DNA from: Acidobacteriaceae bacterium
GTDB taxonomy: Bacteria; Acidobacteriota; Terriglobia; Terriglobales; Acidobacteriaceae
Assembly (NCBI GenBank): GCA_003134655.1
Contig: PLBY01000035.1
Span: forward strand, 190,449 to 254,448
Length of the DNA stretch: 64,000 bases
Direction: 5' to 3'
Made by a program: the position numbers and the translations under genes. The notes below the pieces were generated by a model. It was given only the letters and a program-made list of their open reading frames with translations. It made no database searches and was not told the origin of the DNA. Shown in pieces: positions 1-9,436 of this stretch. How positions within the stretch are numbered: position 1 is the first letter of the stretch; each line of letters begins with the position of its first letter.

Positions 1-103
1 GTTCCGCTGGATCCCCCGCGTCGCGCAGGTTCTCAAACTGCACGCCCTTCACCACGCGGCCGCCGTTCACATCGAGGCAAGCGATAATTCGTTTCGTCAG
101 CAT
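1..103 (-). CDS. hisF: Imidazole glycerol phosphate synthase, cyclase subunit (partial, cut by left edge)
   Basis: Only the first 34 codons are in the window. The N-terminus reads [12 protein letters not shown] followed by [20 protein letters not shown], the conserved first strand and loop of HisF; HisA proteins begin differently (IIPAIDL type). HisF closes the imidazole ring of imidazole glycerol phosphate, using ammonia channelled from HisH, in cytoplasmic histidine synthesis. The catalytic aspartate expected in CLDV is present. The ATG lies one base beyond the hisH stop codon, so the two subunits of the heterodimer are adjacent and probably translationally coupled. The usual hisA between hisH and hisF is absent. 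Confidence 0.93.
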   Translation of the reverse strand, partial: MLTKRIIACLDVNGGRVVKGVQFENLRDAGDPAE

Positions 104-104
104 G

Positions 105-695
105 TTAAAGCGCACAGAAATTGCTCAGGATCTTCAAACCAATCTCCCCCGATTTTTCGGGATGAAACTGCACACCAAACAGGTGATCCCGCTCCACCGC
201 TGCGGAAAACTGTCCGCCATAGTCGCAACAGGCCACCGTCGTCGACATAACCGGCGCACGGAACGAGTGCGTGAAATACACAAACGACCCCGACGGCACA
301 CCGCGTAACAGCCGCGAGGATGAGTCGACCTCGAGTTGATTCCATCCCACATGTGGCGACTTCACGCTCGATGCAAAGCGCTTGCATTCCCCGTCGAACA
401 CACCTAGGCCGCGCGCCGACAACGACTCTTCGCTGCCGGTAAACATCCACTGCATCCCGACACAGATGCCCAGGAAGGGAATACCTCGACTGAGGGACTC
501 TACAATGGCCTGCTTCAAACCTGTTCGCCCCAGAGATTCAGTCGAAGTAAAATGACCGACCCCTGGAAGCACCACCTTCGTTGCCGAGGCTACCAGCGCA
601 GGATCAGAAGTAATGACGCACTCTTGCCCCAGCCAGTCGAGCGCCTTTTTCACCGAAACCAGGTTCCCCGCTCCGTAGTCGACAATCGCGATCAT
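105..695 (-). CDS. hisH: Imidazole glycerol phosphate synthase, glutamine amidotransferase subunit
   Basis: A 196-residue class I glutamine amidotransferase. The start [11 protein letters not shown] is the canonical HisH N-terminus; a longer reading frame upstream only duplicates hisB sequence. The nucleophile lies in GICVGMQ (Cys78), and the His178/Glu180 pair is in GVQFHPE. The protein hydrolyses glutamine and passes ammonia to HisF. Its ATG overlaps the hisB stop codon by one base (TGATG), and its own stop lies one base before hisF, so it sits inside a tightly coupled his operon. Confidence 0.95.
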   Translation of the reverse strand: MIAIVDYGAGNLVSVKKALDWLGQECVITSDPALVASATKVVLPGVGHFTSTESLGRTGLKQAIVESLSRGIPFLGICVGMQWMFTGSEESLSARGLGVFDGECKRFASSVKSPHVGWNQLEVDSSSRLLRGVPSGSFVYFTHSFRAPVMSTTVACCDYGGQFSAAVERDHLFGVQFHPEKSGEIGLKILSNFCAL

Positions 696-1282
696 CACAG
701 GACTCCCTTGGTGCTCGGCAAAAGCCGTGCCATGCGCCGGTCGCGCCAGCACGCCGCGCGCAAAGCCCGTGCAAACGCCTTGAACAGCGCCTCAATCTTG
801 TGGTGACTCGACCGCCCGTACAGCGTTCGCACGTGAACATTGGCCCGCGCCCCTCGGGCAAAGCCCTCGAAGAAGTCATAAACAAGTTCGGCCTGCAGAT
901 CGCCCACCCACCGTGTGCGCACCTTGGTATCAACTACCGCTGCAGTGCGCCCGCAGAAATCCACGGCAGCCATTCCCATCGTTTCGTCCATCGGCATCAG
1001 AAAATATCCCGCTCGGAGGATGCCGCGTTTGCTGCCCAGCGCCTTATCAAACGCCTGCCCAAGAACGATTCCCACATCCTCCACCGTGTGATGCTGGTCG
1101 ACGTCGAGATCCCCGCGCGCTTTCAGCTTCAGGTCGAAGCCCCCGTGATGCGCGAACAATTCCAGCATGTGATCGAAGAATCGAATTCCCGTAGACACCT
1201 GGTATCGCCCGCGCCCCTCAATCGTGAGCGAGATCTGAATCTGCGTCTCCTTGCTGACCCGTTTGATGGTCCCTTTTCTCAT
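695..1282 (-). CDS. hisB: Imidazoleglycerol-phosphate dehydratase
   Basis: A 195-residue monofunctional IGP dehydratase without the histidinol-phosphatase domain of enteric HisB. It converts imidazole glycerol phosphate to imidazole acetol phosphate. Manganese-binding motifs are intact: [13 protein letters not shown] (His45, His46), HHTVED (His64, His65, Glu68) and [14 protein letters not shown] (His160, His161, Glu164). The start at MRKGTIKR is chosen because it overlaps the hisC stop by four bases (ATGA) and matches the family N-terminus; the frame stays open upstream but that part is a shadow of hisC. A separate histidinol-phosphate phosphatase must be encoded elsewhere. Confidence 0.95.
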   Translation of the reverse strand: MRKGTIKRVSKETQIQISLTIEGRGRYQVSTGIRFFDHMLELFAHHGGFDLKLKARGDLDVDQHHTVEDVGIVLGQAFDKALGSKRGILRAGYFLMPMDETMGMAAVDFCGRTAAVVDTKVRTRWVGDLQAELVYDFFEGFARGARANVHVRTLYGRSSHHKIEALFKAFARALRAACWRDRRMARLLPSTKGVL

Positions 1283-2355
1283 CGTCGCGATGCTCCTTGC
1301 GCAATACCAAGTTCGTCGCACGTCTCCTGCAGCGCGGTGAGCAGGCGATCGGCATGCGCTCGCGGACCCAGCGTGATGCGCACACATCCCTCGCACCCGT
1401 GATCTCCCGACCGATCGCGAACCAAAATGCCTCGACGCTTCATGTGCTCGACAAAGCGTCCCGCGGCCCCCACACGCGCCAGCACGAAGTTCGCCTGACT
1501 GGACCAGAATTGAATCCCGCTGGCCTCGAGAGCCTGCTCCAACCGTGCCCGTGATTCGCGAACCTCGCCTACGTACTGCTCGATGTAAGCCTGATCTCTG
1601 AGTGCCTCTGGCAGACAAGCCAGCGCCACCGCGTTCACGTTGTAAGGCGAACTGACGCGCCGCACCGACCGCATTTGGTCAGCGTCTCCAACCAGCGCAC
1701 CCATGCGCAATCCCGCCAGCCCGTACGCCTTGGAAAACGTGCGCGCCACAAACAGATTGGGAAACTCGTTGCGCCCCAGCAGCATGCTTTGCCCATAGAA
1801 TTCAAAGTACGCTTCATCCACGAGCACGGCCGCGCCCGGCGCGGCGCCCGCAATTTTCGCTAGCTCTTCGGAGGCCGCAACCGTTCCCGTCGGATTATTC
1901 GGATTCGCAATGGCGATCAGCTGCGTGCGCGGCGTAATTCGATCGCACACTTCGTTGCCAGGGAAAACAAAATCCTTGCCTGCCGGAACGCTGATGACCT
2001 TCGCACCAGTCGCCATCATATAAACCCGGTACATCGAGTATGTGGGCACAACAATCAGCGCTTCGTCGCCAGCCTCAAGGTAAGTTTCACAGAGTAAATG
2101 AATCGCTTCGTCCACGCCGTTCGTCAGCAGTAGGTCTTCCCCCGCGACTCCTAGGATGCCTGCCACCACAGCTTCGACCGGCCCGCGCTCGGGATAGCGG
2201 GCAAGCTGTTCCGGGCCCAACTGCCGCAGACGCTCGAGCACTCGCGGCGAGCACCCCACCGTGTTTTCGTTGAAATCCAGTCGCAGCCCATCTCGCCCCG
2301 CCAGCGGCGGATGATACGAAGGCAGCGTGCGTACTGCTTCCCGTGGACTAAGCAT
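1279..2355 (-). CDS. hisC: Histidinol-phosphate aminotransferase
   Basis: A 358-residue fold-type I PLP aminotransferase that converts imidazole acetol phosphate plus glutamate to histidinol phosphate. Visible motifs are LDFNENTVG near the N-terminus, NPNNPTG at 151-157, the VDEAYFEF segment containing the cofactor aspartate, and the Schiff-base lysine in [12 protein letters not shown] (Lys209). The start overlaps the hisD 3' end by eight bases and the stop overlaps the hisB start by four, as expected for a coupled operon. Length is normal for the family. Confidence 0.95.
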   Translation of the reverse strand: MLSPREAVRTLPSYHPPLAGRDGLRLDFNENTVGCSPRVLERLRQLGPEQLARYPERGPVEAVVAGILGVAGEDLLLTNGVDEAIHLLCETYLEAGDEALIVVPTYSMYRVYMMATGAKVISVPAGKDFVFPGNEVCDRITPRTQLIAIANPNNPTGTVAASEELAKIAGAAPGAAVLVDEAYFEFYGQSMLLGRNEFPNLFVARTFSKAYGLAGLRMGALVGDADQMRSVRRVSSPYNVNAVALACLPEALRDQAYIEQYVGEVRESRARLEQALEASGIQFWSSQANFVLARVGAAGRFVEHMKRRGILVRDRSGDHGCEGCVRITLGPRAHADRLLTALQETCDELGIAQGASRR

Positions 2356-3589
2356 GCTCGCACCTCACGCGGATCGATTCAGCATGCGCGGGCAATCCCT
2401 CAGCCCCGGCGAGACATTCGATCGCAGGTGCAATCCGCCTCAGCCCTTTGGCGGAGAGTTGTTGTACGGTAATCACCTTCACAAAATCGGCCACGCTAAG
2501 ACCCCCTCGAAATCGAGCCTGCCCCGAAGTCGGCAGCACGTGATTGGGCCCAGAGGCGTAGTCGCCCGCAGCCTGCGCCGAGTAATCCCCCACGAACACC
2601 GAACCCGCATTCTGAATTAGTGGCAGATCTTCCTTCGCGACAGTGATGTGTTCCGGCGCAAGCCGATTGGCCCAGTCCCGCGCCTGTTCTCGAGACTCCG
2701 CGATGAGTATTGCGCCGCGGGCACGCAATGATTGCTGGGCAATCGGATTCCCCTTTGCAAGCTGCGCTGTACTCACCTTCACCGACCCCGCCAGTTTGCG
2801 AGACGTCGTGATCAAAACCGCCAGCGTCTCTGGATCATGCTCAGCCTGCGCCACCAGATCCGCCGCAATGAACTCCGGCACCCCCGACTCACTGAGAACC
2901 ACGGCTTCCGTAGGCCCCGCCAGAAAATCAATTGCGCAATCGAACGAGACCAACTTCTTCGCCACTGTGACGTAAGCGTTCCCCGGCCCCACAATCTTGT
3001 CCACCCGCGGAATGCTGCTAGTCCCATAGGCCAATACTGCGACGGCCTGCGCCCCGCCCACGCGGTAAAACTCGCGCACGCCCAACATCGCGGCCGCGGC
3101 CAGAACTTCCCCCGATGGCTTGGGCGACACCACACGGATGTTCTTCACTCCCGCGACCTGCGCAGGAATCACGGTCATCAGTAAGGTTGAAACCAGCGGA
3201 TAGCGTCCGCCGGGCACGTAGCACCCCACCGACTCCAGAGGACGAACCATCTGCCCGAGAGAAATTCCGTCGCGAGTCCGCATCCAGTCACCGGGCTTTT
3301 GCCATTCACAAAACCGCCGGATGTTCTGAGCGGCCTGACGCAGCGACTTGCGCAGGAGCGGAGTCATCGTTTGTAGCGCCACCGCCATTTCCCCCTCGGA
3401 CACTCGCAGAGGCTGTTTCCTCTCCAGTCCGTCCCATTTCTCCGCATACCGCCGAAGCGATCGGTCCCCGTCCGCGCGCACGCCCTCAACAATGCGCCGC
3501 ACGCGAGGCTCCAAGCGGCTGAACTGCGCCCCTCGTGCGGCAAGACGCTTCACCAGCGCTTCAGCCTCGCGCCCTGAAACGATCCGCAT
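2348..3589 (-). CDS. hisD: Histidinol dehydrogenase
   Basis: A 413-residue zinc enzyme that oxidises histidinol to histidine in two NAD-dependent steps. Family signatures are plain: VGCYVPGGRYPL (about 121-132), KIVGPGNAYV, the zinc ligands in QAEHD (Gln248, His251), the catalytic Glu313-His314 in APEHI, and GDYASGPNHVLPT with Asp343. The start MRIVSGREA overlaps the hisG stop by one base (TGATG). The open frame extends about 100 codons upstream, but that part is out-of-frame hisG and is not family-like. Confidence 0.95.
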   Translation of the reverse strand: MRIVSGREAEALVKRLAARGAQFSRLEPRVRRIVEGVRADGDRSLRRYAEKWDGLERKQPLRVSEGEMAVALQTMTPLLRKSLRQAAQNIRRFCEWQKPGDWMRTRDGISLGQMVRPLESVGCYVPGGRYPLVSTLLMTVIPAQVAGVKNIRVVSPKPSGEVLAAAAMLGVREFYRVGGAQAVAVLAYGTSSIPRVDKIVGPGNAYVTVAKKLVSFDCAIDFLAGPTEAVVLSESGVPEFIAADLVAQAEHDPETLAVLITTSRKLAGSVKVSTAQLAKGNPIAQQSLRARGAILIAESREQARDWANRLAPEHITVAKEDLPLIQNAGSVFVGDYSAQAAGDYASGPNHVLPTSGQARFRGGLSVADFVKVITVQQLSAKGLRRIAPAIECLAGAEGLPAHAESIRVRCEHA

Positions 3590-4458
3590 CACAGCACCAC
3601 CTTGTTCAGCGGATACTCGACGATGCCCTGCGCCCTCGCCTCCTTCAGCCGCGGAATCACATCCCAAGCGGCCCCCTCGTCGATCACTGTATTGACCGCA
3701 AGCCACTCCTCGTCGCTCAGATGAGAAATCGTCGGCTTCTGTAGCGCGGGCAGCACCGCGAGCACCGCCGCCAAATCCTCCTTCTTCACGTTCAGCATCA
3801 GCCCCACGCGATCCTGCGCTTCCATCGCTCCTTGCAGCATCAGAGCCAGATTGTCGATCTTTCGCCGCTTCTCGCGATCCCCGTACGAACACTTGTTGGC
3901 GATCAACTGCGTGTTCGACTCCAGAACCGTCTCCAGAATGCGCAACCGGTTGGCCTTGAGCGAACTCCCCGTCTCGGTCACTTCAACAATCGCGTCCGCG
4001 AGCATGGGAGGCTTCACTTCCGTCGCGCCCCAGGAAAACTCCACCCGCACCTCGACCCCTTTCTTGCAGAAATAGTCGCGCGTCACCTTCACCAGCTCGG
4101 TGGCGATGATTTTCCCTGAAAGTTCCTCCGCCTGCTGAACGGCAGAATCCTCCGGCACCGCCAGCACCCAGCGCACTTTGCCGCGGCTGCGCTTGGCATA
4201 AATCAAATCGCTCACCGTGACGACTTCCAGTCCGCTCTCGATCACCCAGTCGAGTCCGGTCAGCCCTGCGTCGATAGCCCCGTGCTCAACATAGCGGGCC
4301 ATCTCCTGCGCCCGAATCAACATGCAATCGATTTCCGGATCGGCCGTGCTCGCGAAATACGAGCGTCCATTCGTATATGCAGGAAGCCCGGCCCGCGCAA
4401 ATAGCTGCAACGTCGCCTCCTGCAAGCTGCCCTTGGGGATTCCGATGCGCAGCTTCAT
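3589..4458 (-). CDS. hisG: ATP phosphoribosyltransferase (long form)
   Basis: This 289-residue protein catalyses the first step of histidine synthesis, joining ATP and PRPP. It begins [12 protein letters not shown] and is the long HisG type: two periplasmic-binding-protein-like catalytic domains plus a roughly 75-residue C-terminal domain for histidine feedback inhibition. It should therefore work without HisZ. The segment [17 protein letters not shown] matches the PRPP-binding region of the family. The start overlaps the hisI stop by four bases (ATGA). The gene is thus subject both to allosteric control and, through the upstream leader, to attenuation. Confidence 0.94.
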   Translation of the reverse strand: MKLRIGIPKGSLQEATLQLFARAGLPAYTNGRSYFASTADPEIDCMLIRAQEMARYVEHGAIDAGLTGLDWVIESGLEVVTVSDLIYAKRSRGKVRWVLAVPEDSAVQQAEELSGKIIATELVKVTRDYFCKKGVEVRVEFSWGATEVKPPMLADAIVEVTETGSSLKANRLRILETVLESNTQLIANKCSYGDREKRRKIDNLALMLQGAMEAQDRVGLMLNVKKEDLAAVLAVLPALQKPTISHLSDEEWLAVNTVIDEGAAWDVIPRLKEARAQGIVEYPLNKVVL

Positions 4459-4823
4459 CGCGTCTCCTTCGGGAGGCTCGCGGTCGCTTCCGGTGTCCGT
4501 GCAGGAATCGATTCCGTAAAGCAGGAGCGAGTTCCGCGATGACAGACAACTCCCGCTCCCTCCACCTCTACCCGCAACAGCAAAGTATCGCGGTCGCAGT
4601 CGGTGTAGGCCGAGACGACCCGCAGCCGGTTCCCCGAACTCTCACCCTTCATCCAGAGCTTCTGGCGCGTCCGGCTGAAGAATGTCACATACCCGCCCTC
4701 CAACGTGCGCTCCAGCGCCTGACGGTTCATAAAACCTACCATCAGGACTTCCCCGTCAATCGAGTCCTGCACCACGGCGGGAAGCAGTCCTCGCAGTTTG
4801 TCGAAATCAAATTCCGCATTCAT
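4455..4823 (-). CDS. hisI: Phosphoribosyl-AMP cyclohydrolase
   Basis: A 122-residue monofunctional PRA-CH enzyme opening the adenine ring of PR-AMP. The magnesium site TDCDRD (Asp75, Asp77, Asp79) and the zinc cysteines (Cys76, Cys94, Cys101) are all present. There is no HisE pyrophosphohydrolase domain fused to it. The ATG at 4823 is preferred because a strong GAAGGAG box lies seven bases upstream; an in-frame ATG nine codons earlier has no such box and lies at the foot of the attenuator. It is the first structural gene of the operon, which is unusual since hisG normally leads. Confidence 0.93.
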   Translation of the reverse strand: MNAEFDFDKLRGLLPAVVQDSIDGEVLMVGFMNRQALERTLEGGYVTFFSRTRQKLWMKGESSGNRLRVVSAYTDCDRDTLLLRVEVEGAGVVCHRGTRSCFTESIPARTPEATASLPKETR

Positions 4824-4841
4824 ATCCGTACTCCTTCTCCC

Positions 4842-4882
4842 GAAAAACAAAAAGCCCGCTGAGCGATTTCGCGTCAGCGGGC
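4842..4882 (-). terminator. his operon attenuator (intrinsic terminator before hisI)
   Basis: On the minus strand a nine-base-pair stem, GCCCGCTGA (4882-4874) with TCAGCGGGC (4862-4854), is prolonged by CGC/GCG around an ATTT loop and followed by TTTTTGTTTTT. It lies only 19 bases before hisI and downstream of a histidine-rich leader peptide, so it must be read through for the operon to be expressed. The 5' arm can alternatively pair with CGCGACGGCGG inside the leader coding region (4947-4937; ten pairs, one of them G-U, one mismatch), a candidate antiterminator. Confidence 0.88.
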
Positions 4883-4922
4883 CGGAACTCCTGAAAAGTG
4901 CTGTTATCTCAAATCTGCAATC

Positions 4923-4988
4923 TCAGGTGCACATCGCCGCCGTCGCGCTATGCGCGTGATGGTGGCGATGATGGACATGGAACTGCAT
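4923..4988 (-). CDS. hisL: Histidine operon leader peptide (21 aa)
   Basis: A short frame translating as MQFHVHHRHHHAH, then SATAAMCT and a stop. Seven of 21 residues are histidine (4, 6, 7, 9, 10, 11, 13). It lies between the divergent promoter region and an intrinsic terminator in front of hisI. In established his attenuation, ribosome stalling at histidine codons during histidyl-tRNA shortage allows an antiterminator to form. A GGGAG box abuts the ATG with no spacing, so initiation may be inefficient; an in-frame GTG three codons upstream is an alternative start without an obvious Shine-Dalgarno box. Confidence 0.88.
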   Translation of the reverse strand: MQFHVHHRHHHAHSATAAMCT

Positions 4989-5041
4989 CTCCCACACAGA
5001 GTACGGGGGCGATTCGTCCCGGTCAATCCATTTAAGCCATT

Positions 5042-5097
5042 AATCGCAGCGATTTTTTAAATGCAATCTATTCAGATTTTGCATGCTCGCCTAGAAT
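5042..5097. promoter_or_regulatory. Divergent his / glycosidase promoter region with short palindrome
   Basis: The space between the his leader and the forward glycosidase gene holds a perfect 6-1-6 palindrome, AATCGC-A-GCGATT (5042-5054). A TAGAAT hexamer at 5092-5097 is a plausible -10 for the forward gene, with only a poor -35. On the minus strand TTGCAT (5066-5061) could be a -35 for the his transcript, but the -10 candidate is weak. The palindrome may be an operator; no regulator gene lies next to it. Confidence 0.3.
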
Positions 5098-5166
5098 GCC
5101 GCTCCAAGTCCTGTTACGATTCCCCTTCACCGTCGGCAATCATCTCCACGTGTTCCGGGAGCCCTC

Positions 5167-8100
5167 ATGAAGACTTCGTTCCCCGCGTCTCGCTTTTTGA
5201 TCTCATCATTGATGATTTCGATTGTTCTGCTCGCAACCGCCGTTCGAGGCTACTCTCAGATGACGGTCACGAACGATCCTCCGTCCTACGGTCCGTTTTA
5301 CGCCGTGTTTCTCCCTGACGGCGATGGCCTGAAGAAGCCTCTGGTGAAAACCGACTCAGTCCTGCGCGCGGATTCCCCCTGGTCGCTCTACGCCTGGGTG
5401 AAGCCCGCGGAAGCCTCGCACACACTGACTCTGGTCGCGGGCTTCGGCGATCCAACCGACGAGTTCTCAAGGTACCTCGCGCTTGACGGCGACCACCTGA
5501 CTCTCTGGATGGGCAAGGATAACAGCCTCTCCGGCCCCGCGACGCTCGCCCCCGGAAAATGGCACTTCCTCGCGGCAACCTTCAACGGCGAAGAGTTCTA
5601 CCTCTATAGCGACGGCGTGCAAACCGCCAGCGGCAAGTTGGACTTGGGAAGCGTAAGCCCGTTCATTGAGATGGCCCCTCCTTCGTCGCCCACTCAGACT
5701 TGGCGTCACTTCGGAGGCACCATCGCTTCCCTCACCCTGATTCGAAGCGCACTGAGCAGCGATGAGATCAAGCAACTCTCGGAAAAGCCAGACGATTTCT
5801 CTGCCGTTGAATTCGAAGAAGGCTCCAAGCCGTGGCCTGTACAAACGCGTGGCCAGGCCGGATACCGCGCCCCTCAAGATCCCTCAACGATGCCGCGCAG
5901 CAGGGCCCCATTTTCCACTCCCGCTTCGAAGACCCCGCCTACACAAGAAATTCTCCAGGCGAACGCGGAGAACCAGTGGACCCTGGCCGCTGGCTGGCAC
6001 ATGATCCCGGCGCCGAAAGTAAGTGCTGATGGCGCAGCCATCTCGCAGACCAATTTCAATGCGAAAGAGTGGATGTATGCAACCGTCCCCGGAACCGTGC
6101 TCACCACCATGGTCGATCGCGGCATCTACCCCGATCCTGACTATGGCCTCAACAATCTCGCCATTCCCGAAAGCCTGAACAAACAGGACTACTGGTATCG
6201 CACAGAATTCCACGCGCCCAAATCCGTCCGCGGACGCCGCCTTATCTTGACCTTTGAAGGCATCAACTACCAGGCAGCCGTGTGGCTCAACGGCCAGCAT
6301 CTCGGTTCGATCAAAGGAGCCTTTATCCGTGGCGTCTTCGATGTAACCAACGTCGTAAAGTCCGACAAAGCGAATGTACTCGCGGTGCGCATCTCGCCTC
6401 CCCCTCATCCCGGAATTCCCCAAGAACAATCGGTCAAAGGAGGCCCCGGCGAAAACGGCGGCATGATGTGTCTCGACGGTCCCACCTTCGTCGCCACAGA
6501 AGGCTGGGATTGGATCCCCGCCGTCCGCGACCGCGATACCGGCATCTGGCAACCGGTCACCCTAACCGCAACGAGTACCGCAAAGATTGGCGACGCGCAA
6601 GTCGTGACTTCCCTTCCTCTGCCCGATACTTCGCACGCCGACGTCGAGATCACCGTGCCACTCGAAAACATGTCAGCCTCTCCCGTGACCGGCACCTTGA
6701 AGGCTTCCTTCGGCGACGCCATCGTGACCAAGCCAGTCACACTGGCACCGGGCAAGAGTTCCGTGAAGTTGGCGCCTTCTGAGTTCGCGCAACTGACCGT
6801 GCAGCATCCGCGCCTGTGGTGGCCGAACGGCTATGGCAAACCCGACCTCTATACCCTGCACCTCACCTTCTCAGAAGGAAACACAGAGTCCGACACAAAA
6901 GAACTGCGCTTCGGAATTCGCGAGATCACCTACGAATTGAGCCTGCTCGACAGCACAGGCCACCTCCGCCGTTTGGAATACTCCCCAACCACGGCGAGGC
7001 TCAAACCAGAACTAGTGGTCGACGTCCGCCACGAAGGCATGCGCGAAATTCCCGCCACCGATCCCTTCCCGCCGACCTTCCCCCAGGAATGGAGAGACGG
7101 ATGGAAGTCCTGGGTCGCATCTCTCGCGCCCGGGGGTGAAGACTCACCGTCGGTGAAGATGCTCGACGACACGAAGACTTCTCCCTACCTCGTCATCAAG
7201 GTGAACGGCGTGCGCATCGCCGCCCGCGGCGGCAACTGGGGCATGGACGACTCCCGCAAACGTGTCTCGCGCGAGCATCTCGAGCCCTACTTCCGCCTGC
7301 ACCGCGACGCCAACCTCAACATCATCCGCAACTGGGTCGGCCAAGACACCGAGCAAACCTTCTACGATCTCGCCGACGAATACGGACTCATGATCTGGAA
7401 CGATTTCTGGGAATCCACGCAAAACTACAACGTCGAGGCCCAGGACCCAGAGCTGTTCCTCGACAACGCCCGCGACACCATCCTGCGCTTCCGCAATCAC
7501 CCGTCAATCGTAGTCTGGTGCGGCCGCAACGAAGGCGTGCCTCAGCCCGTGATCAACGAGGGCCTCATCGACCTAATCAACTCGCTTGACGGCACGCGTT
7601 ACTACTTCCCCAGTTCGAATCAGGTCAATCTTCAGAACAGCGGCCCGTATAAGTACATGGACCCGACTCTCTACTACACCGCATTGAACCATGGCTTCTC
7701 CGTCGAAACCGGCACGCCTTCATTCTCGACCCTTGAGTCCTTCCGCGCCTGGATTCCAAAAGAAGATCAGTGGCCGATCGGCGACGATTGGGCCTATCAC
7801 GACTGGCATCAGAGCGGAAACGGCGACATGGCTCCCTTCATGGCGCAGATGCAGACCGAGTTCGGCGCTCCTGTGAGTTTGGAAGATTTCGAGCGCAAGG
7901 CGCAAATGCTAGATTATGTCGACCACCGCGCGATTTTCGAAGGCATGAACGCCCACCTCTGGTCGCCGAATAGTGGACGTCTACTGTGGATGACCCAGCC
8001 CGCGTGGCCCAGCAACACCTGGCAGATCCTGAACGCAGACTACGACACGCAGTCTTCTTTCTACGCCGTCAAAAAGGCCTGCGAGCCCCTGCATATCCAA

Positions 8101-8700
8101 CTCGATCTCTCGAACTACAATGTCGCGGTGATCAATACCACGAATGATGCGCAGGCAGGATTGACGCTCATTGCAAACGTCTATTCACTCGAGAACAAGC
8201 TCTTGCTCCACAAAGAAGACAAAAGAGACGCAGCCGCCGACGCGCTCACCGATGGATTCCAGTTGGACCTTGCGCCGCTGCTCGCGACGGAAAAGATGGT
8301 GCTGGTGAACTTGGAGTTGCGCAACTCGTCAGGAGAAGTCGTTTCCAGAAATTTCTATTGGCTGGGAGCGGACAGCGCGTCCTACCGCCGCTTGAATCGT
8401 CTACCGACTGCCACGGTTTCAGCAACAGCTAAATCCACACGCACCGGCGACAACATCCGCGTGAAAGTGGAACTGAGCAATACAGGAACCGCCGTCTCGC
8501 TCGCCACGAAGCTGACGCTGCTGAACGCCACCGACAGTTCGCGCATCCTTCCCGCGTACTACATCGACAACTATGTGTCATTGCTTCCCGGGGAGAGCCG
8601 GGAAATTGAAATTGAATATCCCGCGAAATCGGCCAGCGGACCAGCGCAAGTAGCGCTCCGGGGATGGAATCTCGCGAAACAGGTCGTCCCGGCACCCTAG
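5167..8700 (+). CDS. Exported family 2 glycoside hydrolase with N-terminal LamG-like domain
   Basis: An 1177-residue protein with an N-terminal signal peptide (about 1-30). Residues about 40-200 look like a concanavalin A/LamG fold (SLYAWVKP, PGKWHFLAATFNGEEFYLYSDG). The GH2 sugar-binding, immunoglobulin-like and TIM-barrel domains follow. The expected acid/base glutamate is Glu789 in VVWCGRNEG, and the nucleophile is probably Glu898 in MQTEFGAP. WNDFWES and these motifs resemble the exo-beta-glucosaminidase / beta-mannosidase branch of GH2, so the likely role is trimming chitosan- or mannan-type oligosaccharides outside the cytoplasm; exact substrate is unknown. The gene stands alone and meets the next gene tail to tail. 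Confidence 0.88.
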   Translation: MKTSFPASRFLISSLMISIVLLATAVRGYSQMTVTNDPPSYGPFYAVFLPDGDGLKKPLVKTDSVLRADSPWSLYAWVKPAEASHTLTLVAGFGDPTDEFSRYLALDGDHLTLWMGKDNSLSGPATLAPGKWHFLAATFNGEEFYLYSDGVQTASGKLDLGSVSPFIEMAPPSSPTQTWRHFGGTIASLTLIRSALSSDEIKQLSEKPDDFSAVEFEEGSKPWPVQTRGQAGYRAPQDPSTMPRSRAPFSTPASKTPPTQEILQANAENQWTLAAGWHMIPAPKVSADGAAISQTNFNAKEWMYATVPGTVLTTMVDRGIYPDPDYGLNNLAIPESLNKQDYWYRTEFHAPKSVRGRRLILTFEGINYQAAVWLNGQHLGSIKGAFIRGVFDVTNVVKSDKANVLAVRISPPPHPGIPQEQSVKGGPGENGGMMCLDGPTFVATEGWDWIPAVRDRDTGIWQPVTLTATSTAKIGDAQVVTSLPLPDTSHADVEITVPLENMSASPVTGTLKASFGDAIVTKPVTLAPGKSSVKLAPSEFAQLTVQHPRLWWPNGYGKPDLYTLHLTFSEGNTESDTKELRFGIREITYELSLLDSTGHLRRLEYSPTTARLKPELVVDVRHEGMREIPATDPFPPTFPQEWRDGWKSWVASLAPGGEDSPSVKMLDDTKTSPYLVIKVNGVRIAARGGNWGMDDSRKRVSREHLEPYFRLHRDANLNIIRNWVGQDTEQTFYDLADEYGLMIWNDFWESTQNYNVEAQDPELFLDNARDTILRFRNHPSIVVWCGRNEGVPQPVINEGLIDLINSLDGTRYYFPSSNQVNLQNSGPYKYMDPTLYYTALNHGFSVETGTPSFSTLESFRAWIPKEDQWPIGDDWAYHDWHQSGNGDMAPFMAQMQTEFGAPVSLEDFERKAQMLDYVDHRAIFEGMNAHLWSPNSGRLLWMTQPAWPSNTWQILNADYDTQSSFYAVKKACEPLHIQLDLSNYNVAVINTTNDAQAGLTLIANVYSLENKLLLHKEDKRDAAADALTDGFQLDLAPLLATEKMVLVNLELRNSSGEVVSRNFYWLGADSASYRRLNRLPTATVSATAKSTRTGDNIRVKVELSNTGTAVSLATKLTLLNATDSSRILPAYYIDNYVSLLPGESREIEIEYPAKSASGPAQVALRGWNLAKQVVPAP

Positions 8701-8710
8701 GGCCGTGGAC

Positions 8711-9436
8711 TCACGACCCCGGCTTGATCTCAGCAGCCTTGCCGTCTTCATACACAATCACCACCGGCTTGCCGCCATTCGGATAATGCACGGTCTTTTC
8801 CGAACCACCCCCCGCATCCGGCACTCCCATGCCGATGGCGAAATCCGCCTGCAGTTCGTTCATCCCCGGCTTCACTTCGTGCTTTTCCACCGCCTGCCAC
8901 ACATCGGCTGACCAGTGCTTGTACAGGTCGTGCGGATCCTCCACGAAAAACATCTCGTCGGAATAAATCGTATATTGCTGGTCGGCCTCAAACCCAATCG
9001 GCACCGCGTATGTCTTCCCTTCTTTTTCAAACACCGCCATCACTTGCCGCCGCTGATTCTTCCCCGTCGGCATTGCAGTGACCACGTCCTTGATCTCCAG
9101 CTTTTCGATCGGAAGCAGCAGTCCCGCATCGTGCGCGAAGTCAACCTGCTTGCGCGCTGCGTCGTAGGAGTAATACGTATAGCGATAACCTTCCTTCACC
9201 CATACCGACTGCTGGGTAAGCTGCTTCGCGCTCTTCACGTCGTACGGATAAAGCTTCTTCGGGTTGACGTAATAATCCGCATTGGAATATCCAACGTTCT
9301 CGACCTGCTTCTGCTTCTCGGCCGCGACCTTGTCTTCGTGCCGCTGGTACAGGATGTAGCCCGCGCGCAAAGTCGCCACCACCAACGCCAGCAAGAGCGC
9401 CAGCTGTATCCTTTGCTTCGCTTCGGGACTCATCAT
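8711..9436 (-). CDS. Membrane-anchored conserved hypothetical protein
   Basis: A 241-residue protein starting MMSPEAKQRIQ, with one hydrophobic helix at about residues 10-28 (LALLLALVVATLRAGYILY), then a hydrophilic domain rich in Tyr, Lys and Glu. A short cytoplasmic N-terminus plus one anchor suggests the bulk lies outside the membrane. I do not recognise a family. Motifs such as SVWVKEGYRYTYYSYD and PHDLYKHW have no function I can name. The start is set at the double ATG (9436/9433) just before the hydrophobic helix; no good Shine-Dalgarno box is visible. It converges on the GH2 gene with a ten-base gap. Confidence 0.7.
   Translation of the reverse strand: MMSPEAKQRIQLALLLALVVATLRAGYILYQRHEDKVAAEKQKQVENVGYSNADYYVNPKKLYPYDVKSAKQLTQQSVWVKEGYRYTYYSYDAARKQVDFAHDAGLLLPIEKLEIKDVVTAMPTGKNQRRQVMAVFEKEGKTYAVPIGFEADQQYTIYSDEMFFVEDPHDLYKHWSADVWQAVEKHEVKPGMNELQADFAIGMGVPDAGGGSEKTVHYPNGGKPVVIVYEDGKAAEIKPGS

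Noticed and set aside
1..103. Left-edge fragment as hisA
   Set aside because: The N-terminus [17 protein letters not shown] is HisF; HisA starts with an IIPAIDL type sequence.
4824..4850. Upstream ATG extension of hisI
   Set aside because: The extra codons overlap the terminator tail, and the GAAGGAG box is correctly spaced only for ATG 4823.
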